Shown here: piece by piece, positions 1-7,866 of the stretch
Layout: every line of letters begins with the position of its first letter
Numbering within the stretch: the first letter of the stretch is position 1
From: Streptomyces sp. NBC_01408
GTDB lineage: Bacteria > Actinomycetota > Actinomycetes > Streptomycetales > Streptomycetaceae
DNA length: 64,000 nt
Direction of reading: 5' to 3'
Assembly: GCF_026340255.1 (NCBI RefSeq)
Contig: NZ_JAPEPJ010000003.1
Coordinates: 310,001-374,000 of the forward strand
Notes under the pieces: model-generated
What the model was told of the DNA's origin: nothing
The model's database searches: none
Seen by the model: the letters and a program-made list of their open reading frames with translations, nothing else
Program-made: the position numbers and the translations under genes

Positions 1-587
1 TGGACGGCGAGTGCGGCGCGTTCCTGTTCCAGTCGCCCGTACGGGACGGGCTCGGCCAGGACGAGCCAGGCGAAGGCGTCCGGGAGGTGGGCGACGGCGT
101 CGTCGAACGAGCCGCGGCGTTCGCTGGGCAGGGCGCGCTCGTCGTCGCCCAGGCGCAGGGCGTCGTGGGCGCCCGGGCAGGGGATCCAGAACGGCAGCCG
201 TTCCAGCAGTGCGACCGTCTCGCCCGCCGGGACGTCCCGGGCGATGGACCCGGGAGGGTAGCGCAGAGGGCGTTCCGTGCCGGCCGCGGCGGGCTCGTCG
301 CCCGCGGGCGGGAAGGAGGGCGATCCGCCCACCAGGAAGTGCAGCGGCCGGTGCCGGCCCGGGCGCACCCATGCCGCGGCCAGGCCCGTCGGGCGGTCCG
401 TCACGGGAGCGGAGAGCCCGGAGAGCACGGCGTGGGCCGCCGTGACGGCGGCGGTGAGCTGGGCGGCCGTACGGTCCTCCGTACGCGGGTCCTCGGGCCG
501 CCGGGGCACGGTGATCAGGCGGTGGAAGCGGTACGCGCCGAGTCCGGCGGCCAGGCCCGTGTCCCTGGACCCGGCACCGGGAGTCAC
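1..587 (-). CDS. Hypothetical protein, partial (C-terminal part outside window)
   Basis: This reading frame starts at a GTG (587-585) that overlaps the TGA of the upstream membrane-protein gene as GTGA, so the two are translationally coupled. It stays open for about 195 codons to the window edge. The visible N-terminus begins VTPGAGSRDTGLAAGLGAYR and includes a stretch HFLVGGSPSFPPAGD. No catalytic motif is visible in the part seen. In streptomycetes, coupled pairs of this kind can carry a FtsK/HerA-type ATP-binding protein as the second member, but the Walker motifs would lie outside the window, so that is only a guess. Function unknown. Confidence 0.7.
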   Translation of the reverse strand, partial: MTPGAGSRDTGLAAGLGAYRFHRLITVPRRPEDPRTEDRTAAQLTAAVTAAHAVLSGLSAPVTDRPTGLAAAWVRPGRHRPLHFLVGGSPSFPPAGDEPAAAGTERPLRYPPGSIARDVPAGETVALLERLPFWIPCPGAHDALRLGDDERALPSERRGSFDDAVAHLPDAFAWLVLAEPVPYGRLEQERAALAV

Positions 588-2458
588 GTCAGGCTCGCGC
601 GGGGGCGGGCGGAGAGCCGGGGCAGGAAGTTGATGCCGGGATTGCAGTCCCCGAACACGACGCGCCGGCCGCCCGGCCCGGTTTCGACGAGGACCAGGCC
701 GGTCGCCGGGAGGGCCTGGAGCTGGGTGGGCTCGATCGCGAACTCGTAGACCCGGCTGAGGTTCTCGCCGGTCGTCGTCGACCGGGCGGTCGAGGTGTTG
801 GTCGAGTCCTGCCAGCTGCGCGAGAGGGAGGTCGAGAAGGAGCTGGAGCTCCCCCAGTTGCTGCCGGACATGCCGCCGCCCCGGTTGGAGCCGTCCGTGT
901 CGGAGACGCCCCGCTGGACGCCGTAGCTGCTGCCGCGGCCCTCGGTGAGGGTCTCCCCGATCTGCCGGGTCAGCTGGTTCACCAGGAACTTGTGCTCCTG
1001 CCCGATGAACTGCGCGGCCGCCTTGGCCTCCTCGCCGTTGCCCATGCGCATGAAGACCGTCGCGCTGTCCGATCCGCCGGCGACCTGGACCGTGCCCTCC
1101 CTCAGGTGTTCGAGCAGGAACACCAGCCTGACGCCGGCCGTGCGTGCCTCGCGCGCCATCGATTCCAGGGCGTCGCGTCCGAGATGGTCGGCTCCGGCGA
1201 CGACGAGCGTCCCCGATCCGTGCGGTATGGCGCGGGTGCGCAGGGCGTGGACCAGCCGGAAGAACACGAAGCGGTCCGTGAGGTCCTTGCGGCGGCGCAC
1301 GGAGTCTTCAGTCGTGACGATCGTCAGTCCGGCGGGCCGCCACCAGTCCGCGGCGCGGCCGTCGGGGACGGCGGCCTCCTGCCCCCTCGGCGTGAGCAGT
1401 TCCGTCTGGGCCCGGACGTAGCGCAGTTCGTTCTGGACGCGCTCGCCCTGGCCCAGGAGGTCCACCGCCCGGGTGATCGATTCGACCTCGGCGGGGCTGA
1501 GCGGGCCGGCGGCGTCCGGGGCGGGGTCGTAGACGCGGAGCAGGACGCGCAGGCCGGCGGCGAGGCGGGTGAAGGTGACCGGTCCTTCGAGCAGTTCCGC
1601 GACGGTCTGCACGACGTCCACGTCGATGGTGTGGAGGTCCACGTCCGCGCCGGGCGGGCGCATGGTGCCCAGCGCTTCGGCCATGGCCTCGGCCAGCTCC
1701 TCGGGAGTGAACTCCGCGCTGAGATCGGCGTCGAGCAGGGCTCCGGGCATGGGTACGTGGGCGACGGCGATGTCGCGGCGCGCTGCGAGGCCGGCGAGTT
1801 CGAGGGCGACGGCCTGCTGGGTGAGGTCCAGGACGACGAGCGGCCCGCCACCGCCGAGGAGCGGCCCGCCGACCGTGGCGAGCAGGCTCGCCCAGCCATT
1901 GCCCGTGCCCCCGAACACGTCGATGCGACTGGGACCGGACGTGAGGGAGAGCGGGAACCAGGTGTCCAGCGTCTGGTTGTGCCGCAGGTGCTCCGCGCGG
2001 TGGGCGTCGATCCGGCTCTGCCAGGCGTGCCGGCTCTGCTCGTAGTCCTGCCGGGCGCGGGTGCGGGCGGCTTCCAGGCGTCGTCGGGCGGCCCCCAGCC
2101 TGGCGGCCGGGGAGGTCGCGGCCATGAGGACGATGACGAGGACGATGACGGTCACGGCGGCGGCCGCTCCGCCGGCGGCGAAGGCGACGATGCCCGCCAG
2201 CAGGAGGAGACAGCCCGAGCCCTTGTTCTTCCGCGCGGTCATGACGCGCTCCTCCATGGCGCGGACCTCGTCGCCCGAGGGCTCGGAGTAGACGGGCGGA
2301 CGCTGGGCGTCGCGGTGTGCGGGCGGCTCGGGCGGCTGGACGAACTCCCAGCCCCAGCGCTCCTGGCCGGTGAAGACGCGCCGGGCCAGTTCCGCCCCGG
2401 CGTCCGGCTCGTCCCCGCCGCGAGGTTCGGTTGCCGGCACGCTCTCGGCAGCACTCAT
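584..2458 (-). CDS. Hypothetical membrane protein, 624 aa
   Basis: I chose the ATG at 2458 (MSAAESVPAT) because it is preceded by an AGGGGGG ribosome-binding site; the frame is open 32 codons further upstream. Residues 1-80 are hydrophilic. Residues about 83-114 are strongly hydrophobic (CLLLLAGIVAF, then VTVIVLVIVLMAA), enough for one or two membrane segments. A charged Arg/Ala-rich helix follows (about 116-165), then a large soluble domain with a glycine loop (LLGGGGPLVVLDL). The last part is unusually serine-, threonine- and glycine-rich (for example GSNWGSSSSFSTSLSRSW). The stop overlaps the next gene as GTGA. I do not recognise the family. The likely topology is membrane-anchored with a cytoplasmic C-terminal domain. 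Confidence 0.8.
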   Translation of the reverse strand: MSAAESVPATEPRGGDEPDAGAELARRVFTGQERWGWEFVQPPEPPAHRDAQRPPVYSEPSGDEVRAMEERVMTARKNKGSGCLLLLAGIVAFAAGGAAAAVTVIVLVIVLMAATSPAARLGAARRRLEAARTRARQDYEQSRHAWQSRIDAHRAEHLRHNQTLDTWFPLSLTSGPSRIDVFGGTGNGWASLLATVGGPLLGGGGPLVVLDLTQQAVALELAGLAARRDIAVAHVPMPGALLDADLSAEFTPEELAEAMAEALGTMRPPGADVDLHTIDVDVVQTVAELLEGPVTFTRLAAGLRVLLRVYDPAPDAAGPLSPAEVESITRAVDLLGQGERVQNELRYVRAQTELLTPRGQEAAVPDGRAADWWRPAGLTIVTTEDSVRRRKDLTDRFVFFRLVHALRTRAIPHGSGTLVVAGADHLGRDALESMAREARTAGVRLVFLLEHLREGTVQVAGGSDSATVFMRMGNGEEAKAAAQFIGQEHKFLVNQLTRQIGETLTEGRGSSYGVQRGVSDTDGSNRGGGMSGSNWGSSSSFSTSLSRSWQDSTNTSTARSTTTGENLSRVYEFAIEPTQLQALPATGLVLVETGPGGRRVVFGDCNPGINFLPRLSARPRASLT

Positions 2459-2581
2459 GACGCCCCCCTGTCGATGTCGGAGCATCCTGACCGCCGGAGG
2501 GGCGCCTGTCAGCTCCCCGGATGTCCGCGGGAGCCGACTTTGACCAGAAGTCATCTACGAATGACCGAAGTTGATGCACCG

Positions 2582-3496
2582 TCAGATATCTGGACGAGCG
2601 CACTCCGCCGCGAGGTCCGCGATGCGGGCCGGGCCGATGCGGCAGCAGCCGCCGATGAGGCGGGCGCCCGTGCGGCGCCAGGCGGGGACGGGCCAGGGGG
2701 ACTCGGCCCGCGGGGGGTGCCAGGTGGCGGTGGCCGACTCCCATACGGAGCCGTCGTTGGGGTACGCCACGAGGGGCTTGACGGTGACACCGGCCGCCGC
2801 TTCGAGGGCGGGCAGCACCTCGGCGGGATCGCAGCAGTTGACACCGACGGCGATGACCTCCGGGGAGGCGGCGGCGCGTGCGAATGCGTCGGGAAGGGGG
2901 GCGCCGGAGCGGGTGCGGCCCCCTTCGACGGTGTAGCTCAGCCAGGCCGGGCCGCCGGTCTCCGCGAGGATGCCGAGCAGCGCCTCGGCCTCGTCCGGGT
3001 CGGGGATGGTCTCCAGGGCCAGGACGTCGGGTCCGGCGGCGAGCAGGGCCTCGATGCGGGGCCGGTGGAAGGCGGCGAGCTCGCGCACGCTCAGGCCGTA
3101 CCGGCCGCGGTACTCCGAGCCGTCCGCGAGGACCGCGCCGTACGGGCCCACGGAGGCGGCCACCCACACCTCGTGGCCGGCGGCCTCGGCCGCGCGGGCG
3201 GCGAGGTCGACGCTGCGCCGCAGCAGCGCGGTGGTCGCGGCGCGGTCGTGGCCGTGGGCGGCGAAGGAGGCGTAGCCGACCTGGTAGCTGGCGGTGATCA
3301 GCACCTCGGCGCCGGCCCGGACGTACGCCCCGTGGGCGGCCTCCACCTGGTCCGGCCGCTCGGCGAGCACCCGTCCCGACCAGAGGGCACCGGACAGGTC
3401 GCAGCCCTGGGCGGCGAGCTGGTTGCTCAGCCCGCCGTCCAGGATCAGGGACCTGTGGCTCAGGGCTTCGGCGAGCGGGCCGGACGCGCGGGGCAT
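2582..3496 (-). CDS. mmuM: Homocysteine S-methyltransferase
   Basis: A 304-residue protein of the zinc-dependent homocysteine methyltransferase family, which transfers a methyl group from S-methylmethionine (or SAM) to homocysteine to make methionine. Visible family features are the N-terminal LILDGGLSNQLAAQG, the first zinc-ligand region GVNCCDP, and the C-terminal Cys pair IGGCCRIGP. Length matches the short MmuM type without a cobalamin domain. It is followed on the same strand by nothing related to methionine; the LLM oxidoreductase lies just upstream with a 16-base gap and could be cotranscribed. Confidence 0.92.
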   Translation of the reverse strand: MPRASGPLAEALSHRSLILDGGLSNQLAAQGCDLSGALWSGRVLAERPDQVEAAHGAYVRAGAEVLITASYQVGYASFAAHGHDRAATTALLRRSVDLAARAAEAAGHEVWVAASVGPYGAVLADGSEYRGRYGLSVRELAAFHRPRIEALLAAGPDVLALETIPDPDEAEALLGILAETGGPAWLSYTVEGGRTRSGAPLPDAFARAAASPEVIAVGVNCCDPAEVLPALEAAAGVTVKPLVAYPNDGSVWESATATWHPPRAESPWPVPAWRRTGARLIGGCCRIGPARIADLAAECARPDI

Positions 3497-3512
3497 GGCT
3501 GGCCGGCCTCCG

Positions 3513-4436
3513 TCAGCCGAGCTGGGACTGGACCTGGGTGGAGATCAGCTCCAGGTGATCCAGGTCGTCGAGGTCGAGCACCTGGAGGTAGGCGCGGGAG
3601 GAACCGATGGCCTCGTAGGTGCCGAGCTTGTCCACGACCTCGGCCGGGGAGCCGGCCAGGCCGTTGGCCTTGAGCTCGTCCACGTCACGGCCGATGGCGG
3701 CGGCCCGGCGGGCCACCTCGGCGTCGTCCTTGCCCACGCAGACCACCAGGGCGTTGGAGTAGACGAGCTCGCCGGCGCGGCGCCCGCCCTCCGCGGCGGC
3801 CTCCCGGACCCGGGCGAACTGCCGGGCGCTGTCCGCGACCGAGGCGAACGGCATGTTGAACTCGTCCGCGTACCGCGCGGCGAGCCGGGGGGTGCGCCGG
3901 GCGCCGTGGCCGCCGATGAGCACGGGCACCTTGGCCTGGGCGGGCTTGGGCAGCGCGGGCGAGTTCTCCAGCTGGTAGTGGTGGCCCGCGTAGTCGAAGC
4001 GGTGGCCGGTCTCGGTGGCCCACAGCCCGGTAACGATCGCCAGCTGCTCCTCGAGCCGGGCCATCCGCTCCGCAGGGAAGGGGATCCCGTAGGCCTTGTG
4101 CTCCTCTTCGAACCAGCCCGCGCCCAGGCCGAGTTCGACCCGGCCGCCGGACATCTGGTCGACCTGGGCCACCTGGATGGCGAGGACGCCGGGCAGCCGG
4201 AAGGTGCCGGCCGTCATCAGCGTGCCCAGCCGGATCCGGCTGGTCTCGCGGGCCAGGCCCGCGAGGGTGATCCAGGCGTCCGTCGGACCGGGCAGGCCGT
4301 CGGCGGAGCCCATCCTGAGGTAGTGGTCGGAGCGGAAGAACGCTCCGAAGCGGAGTTCTTCGGCGGCCTTGGCAACGCGGAGCAGAGTCTCGTAGCTCGC
4401 GCCCTGCTGGGGTTCAGTGAAGATACGGAGTTCCAT
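3513..4436 (-). CDS. LLM class F420-dependent oxidoreductase
   Basis: A 307-residue luciferase-like (TIM-barrel) oxidoreductase, probably using coenzyme F420. Family hallmarks are the start MELRIFTEPQQGASYETLL, the barrel motifs FFRSDHYLRMG and RIRLGTLMTAGTFRLPG, and GGRVELGLGAGWFEEEH. I prefer the ATG at 4436 because homologues begin MELRIF; an in-frame ATG/GTG region reaches 4460. The gene's 5' end abuts the 3' end of the serine integrase pseudogene, only 24 bases away, so its native promoter may have been displaced by integration. Substrate unknown. Confidence 0.88.
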   Translation of the reverse strand: MELRIFTEPQQGASYETLLRVAKAAEELRFGAFFRSDHYLRMGSADGLPGPTDAWITLAGLARETSRIRLGTLMTAGTFRLPGVLAIQVAQVDQMSGGRVELGLGAGWFEEEHKAYGIPFPAERMARLEEQLAIVTGLWATETGHRFDYAGHHYQLENSPALPKPAQAKVPVLIGGHGARRTPRLAARYADEFNMPFASVADSARQFARVREAAAEGGRRAGELVYSNALVVCVGKDDAEVARRAAAIGRDVDELKANGLAGSPAEVVDKLGTYEAIGSSRAYLQVLDLDDLDHLELISTQVQSQLG

Positions 4437-4460
4437 GACTCCATATTGCCTATCCGTCAC

Positions 4461-6234
4461 TCAGACCCCGTTCCATGTGGGTGTGAAAGGGCCCGGCCGT
4501 CGCGACTCCGCGTTGTTCTCTGACGGCCGCGTGGCCCAGACGACGTCAATGCGGCCGTCCACGCGCTCCCTGTCGGTGCCTGCCTTCGACGCATTGGGGG
4601 CGACGGTGACGGCATCCACGAATAGCCCCAGGAACGCACGCCGCTCGTCGACCTCCCACCGACCCCAGATGCCGCCCTCCGCGAAGGGGTCACTGTCGGT
4701 GTCGCTGAACCACTCGTCGAGCGGGAGGCGGGTGCTGACCGTTGCCGACGCCGTCAGCTCCGCCATACGCGCCGTGCAGACCTCTGCGTGGGCCTGGTAC
4801 TTCTGGATGGTGTCCTTGAACGCCTTCTTACCGACGTCGCCGTCGTATAGGCCTTCAGCACGGTCGTGGTACAGCGCTTCCATGCTGGCCTGCACATGGA
4901 GAAGTTGCGCTTCCTGCTCCCCCAGCTCCTCCGCAGCCTGTGGGTCGGTTCCCTGTACCGCGAAACGCTCCGCTGCGATCGACAGCCATTCGACGTCATC
5001 CGGGTCGGGCCCAGACCCGCGACGCCACGACGTCGTCAGCATGGCTCATGACGACCCGGAGGACGTGCTTCGACTCGTCGCCAACCGCGCGACGAAGGTT
5101 GCACACATAGGTCCCCTGCGCACGGGACACAGTCATTCCTGCATCGCACCGCCCACAGTGGAGGATCCCCCACGACCCCAGGAACGTCCGCTCGCCGGTC
5201 CGGTCTCGCTGTACGGTGCGTTTGCGCCCGTCCAAGGAGCGCTGGAGGTCGTACCAGCGCTTGGGGGAGATGAACCCCGTATGCGGCGCTACGGGTTGCC
5301 CCTTGGCGTCGCGCAGAATGGCACGCTGCTTGCTCTTGGGGTCCACAGGGCCGATGGCGTAGCCGGCCAGTCGTGGGTCACGCAGGATCCGGCCTACGAC
5401 AGTGGGCGACCACTCGGCGTTGGCCTCATCGGACGGCCCGCTCTTGCGGCTGCGTTGCGCGGCAGCGACGCGCGCCTGAGCGGTCTCCTCGTCCAGGCTT
5501 CCGTACGGCGTCCTGGCCCGCCTCTCCGTCAGCTCCGCAGCGATGGCGCTGGGGTTCCTCCCGTCCTCTGCCAAGTCAATGATGCGGGTCACCGTGTCGG
5601 CGGGAGTGCACTCGGGGCCAAGCTTCTTTTCGGTCTGCGGTCCCGGACTCAGCACACGAATGGTCAGCCCGTCGACGCTGACCTGATCGGCAACGAATCC
5701 AAAGGGCACGGGGCCGCTGGAGTGCGAGCCCTTTGCACTGAGCTGAGCGAAGGCATCCTTGATGAACTTGCTCTTGTTCTTGCTCTCCTGGTGCGCCAGG
5801 TCAGCGATTAGAGCGAAGAAGGCGACACCGAACGGATTGTCGTCGGAAGTGTTGATGAAGGGTTCTTGGGTGCTGACAAGTGCGACCCCGCACTTCGCCA
5901 ACTCCTCTTGGATCTTGAGTGCTTCAGCCGCGCCCTGGCGGGTGAGCCGGGAGAGCATGTAGATCACGAGGACATCGAACTCACCCTTTCGGGCGTCCTC
6001 CAGCATCCGCTCAAAATCCGGACGGTAGACGTCAGGGTCGTAACCAGAGAGGCCGACGTCTTCGTAGTGCCCTGTGTGCGTCCACGCGGCCTGGCTGTTG
6101 ATGAAGGCGATGCCAGTATCTTTCTGCATTTTGGGAGATGCAGAGCTGTCGCTTTCGCTCTTGTGGCTCTGCCGGCCGTACGTCCTGGCCCTGATCGTGT
6201 CCGGGCCCCTGTCCCCCAGGGCGATTGGCTCCAT
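4461..6234 (-). pseudogene. Large serine recombinase (integrase), frameshifted
   Basis: Two overlapping frames together encode a phage-type large serine integrase of about 590 residues. The first frame (6234 down to 4996, 412 aa) carries the resolvase domain with catalytic Ser23 in RARTYGRQSHK, the arginine-rich MLSRLTRQG, a recombinase domain, and the zinc-ribbon start LHCGRCDAGMTVSRAQG. The second frame (5042 down to 4461) continues with DPDDVEWLSIAAERF, a coiled-coil stretch and the C-terminal WGRWEVDERRAFL. The junction lies near 5005-5020, where W-A-R runs into a premature TGA while the shifted frame keeps homology, a net +1 shift. Base composition is lower in GC than the neighbours, indicating acquired DNA. 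It is likely inactive unless the shift is a sequencing error. Confidence 0.87.
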
Positions 6235-6494
6235 GGGTAGATACGCTAGCGGTTCCGAAGAATACGTCGAAGCCCAATGCGAAGATCTATGCTTCCCGTT
6301 CTACCCTCCCCACCCCTGCCGGGTGAATCTGCGTCAACCGGAACGTCCGCCCCGGCCCGCCAGTGACCAGCCCGGAGGGGGATCGTTTGCTCGGTCGGAG
6401 CCGGACCGCCCGGCCCGCGCGCCGGCGGCCTTTCGCCGGTACGTCCACCGCCCCCTTCCGCACCGGAAGGGCGAGGGCCAAAAAGGAGGCCGCC
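6235..6494. other. Gap between integrase and next gene
   Basis: This gap holds the upstream region of the integrase (low GC for the window at 6240-6300) and changes near 6300 to ordinary GC-rich sequence. I see no gene. It probably contains the boundary between acquired and native DNA. Confidence 0.4.
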
Positions 6495-6773
6495 ATGTCC
6501 CGAGAGGCCGCGCCGGAGACCCCCCAACCGACCGGACAGACCGGACAGGCAGCGCACGACCACGCACACCAGGAGTCCGGGGTCCCCGCCCGGAACGGCG
6601 CACCGAAGGGCCTGCTCCAGCAGATGGAAGAGCTGATGGCGGCGCTGAACGCCGACCTCTCGCAGCTCGACGCCGATCTCCAGTCCTCCACGGACCGCAC
6701 GCCCGCCGGCCCCGACACCTCGCTGACCCCGGGCAGCCGCGCCATCGAGAGCCCCTCCTACCGGCCGTTCTGA
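6495..6773 (+). CDS. Small hypothetical protein, 92 aa
   Basis: The ATG at 6495 has an excellent ribosome-binding site (AAAAGGAGGC, 6481-6490), which decides the start over the longer open frame. The protein is hydrophilic: residues 1-35 are low-complexity with His/Gln, followed by an amphipathic helix (LLQQMEELMAALNADLSQL) and a Ser/Pro-rich tail ending SPSYRPF. No signal peptide or membrane segment. A perfect 26-base palindrome follows as terminator. I do not recognise the family. The length and helix-plus-tail layout would also fit a leader-core peptide, but no modifying enzymes lie beside it. Confidence 0.7.
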   Translation: MSREAAPETPQPTGQTGQAAHDHAHQESGVPARNGAPKGLLQQMEELMAALNADLSQLDADLQSSTDRTPAGPDTSLTPGSRAIESPSYRPF

Positions 6774-6779
6774 CCGTGC

Positions 6780-6805
6780 GGGTCCCGTCGCGCGCGACGG
6801 GACCC
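6780..6805 (+). terminator. Perfect 26-bp palindrome after small protein gene
   Basis: Seven bases after the stop of the 92-aa gene lies a perfect 13+13 bp inverted repeat (left half starts GGGTCCCGTC) with no U-run, the usual look of a Streptomyces terminator hairpin. Confidence 0.7.
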
Positions 6806-6855
6806 CACCCGTGCCGGGACGGACCCGTACCGGGACCCGTGCGATCCGGTCGCGT

Positions 6856-6890
6856 CGGCCGGTCGTGCCGGCCGGTCGTGCCGGCCGGTC
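6856..6890. repeat. 13-bp tandem repeat, about 2.7 copies
   Basis: The unit CGGCCGGTCGTGC is repeated at 6856-6868, 6869-6881 and partly 6882-6890, directly abutting the stop of the next minus-strand gene. It can also form hairpins, so it may serve as a terminator for that gene. Confidence 0.6.
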
Positions 6891-7376
6891 TCAGGCCACG
6901 CCGGAGGCCGATCCCCGCTCGCGGACCGCCAGGCGGCGCAGGATCGCGCGCACCCGGTCGCTCGACTCGTCAGCCGCGTCGATCGACTCTATGCACTGCC
7001 AGTACAGGCTCTCCTCGTCCGTCGCGCAGGCGACCCCGACCAGGGCTATGCCCACTTCGCCTAGCAGCGCCTGGAGCCCGAGCAGTGCCTGACGGACGTC
7101 CGTCACCTCGGTCAGCTGCGCCGCCCGCGGCGGATGGGCGGGCGTGATGCCCTCGCCGCGCAGGGCCGCCCGGTCGAGCACCCCGCATCCTCTGCCCCCC
7201 GCCTCACCCAGCCCTCTCGCCTCGGGTCTCAGCTCCGGCGGCCCGGTGACCGCCAGCCATCCCCCCAGTCCCTGTGCGAGCGCCTGGGCCTGCCAGGCCT
7301 CGCCCACGATGTCCCACGCAGCCCCGCTCCGTGCCAGCGCGTGCCGGCCGGCCGCGATGAGCCGTACCGCATCCAT
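6891..7376 (-). CDS. Conserved actinobacterial protein, DUF6099-like
   Basis: A 161-residue soluble protein, MDAVRLIAAGRHALARS and then an Ala/Leu-rich helical body (AWQAQALAQGLGGWLAV), a Gly/Arg linker, and a second helical half with VGVACATDEESLYWQCIESI. It resembles small streptomycete proteins I associate with DUF6099, but that assignment is from memory of the pattern and not certain. No catalytic motif, signal peptide or membrane segment. The gene stands alone with about 120 bases of AT-richer upstream sequence before the MazG-like gene. Confidence 0.6.
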   Translation of the reverse strand: MDAVRLIAAGRHALARSGAAWDIVGEAWQAQALAQGLGGWLAVTGPPELRPEARGLGEAGGRGCGVLDRAALRGEGITPAHPPRAAQLTEVTDVRQALLGLQALLGEVGIALVGVACATDEESLYWQCIESIDAADESSDRVRAILRRLAVRERGSASGVA

Positions 7377-7497
7377 ATGCCGTCCCCCGTCCGCACGACA
7401 TCGCCAATCCCATCACTACCCAGAGTGAGGGCAACGAGCCAGTAAAGCCAGGGGTATTCGGAAATTGTGGACACAAACGTGATTGTGGACGAGGCCA

Positions 7498-7866
7498 TCA
7501 CTCCGAAGAGTGACGATTAGGGGTCGAAGTGCCCGGCACCGGGAAGCGGAGCTCGTTCCTCTCGATCTTCGCGGCGAGCGCATCCAGCACATCCACCCCC
7601 AGAACCTCACAGAACTGCAGCAGATACGCGAGCACGTCGGCCACCTCGTCGGCCACCCGGTGTGCGGTCTCCGGCTTCTCCATCACCCTCGCCGACTGTT
7701 CCGGCGTCAGCCACTGGAAGATCTCGACCAGTTCGGCCGCCTCCACACTCAGGGCCACCGCCAGGTTCTTGGGCGTGTGGTAGGGCTCCCAGCCCCGCGC
7801 CGCCGCGAAGTCCGCGAGCCTGCGCTGCAATCGGTCCAGCCGCTCGTCCGGCCGCTCGTCGTTCAT
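7498..7866 (-). CDS. MazG-like nucleotide pyrophosphohydrolase
   Basis: A 122-residue all-alpha NTP pyrophosphohydrolase of the MazG/RS21-C6 (dCTPase-like) type, which hydrolyses (d)NTPs to NMP and PPi for pool cleaning. The metal-binding EExxE-like and ExxD signature is visible as LSVEAAELVEIFQWL and then HRVADEVADVLAYLLQFC. ATG at 7866 overlaps the TGA of the upstream ATPase gene as ATGA, so the two are coupled. Much longer frames upstream of this ATG are shadows of the ATPase gene. Confidence 0.9.
   Translation of the reverse strand: MNDERPDERLDRLQRRLADFAAARGWEPYHTPKNLAVALSVEAAELVEIFQWLTPEQSARVMEKPETAHRVADEVADVLAYLLQFCEVLGVDVLDALAAKIERNELRFPVPGTSTPNRHSSE

Noticed and set aside
992..3673. 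An 893-codon plus-strand open frame
   Set aside because: It runs across two unrelated minus-strand genes and the promoter between them, so it cannot be a real gene.
4461..6234. Programmed frameshifting in the serine integrase
   Set aside because: No slippery heptamer or downstream structure is evident at the junction; a mutation or sequencing error is simpler.
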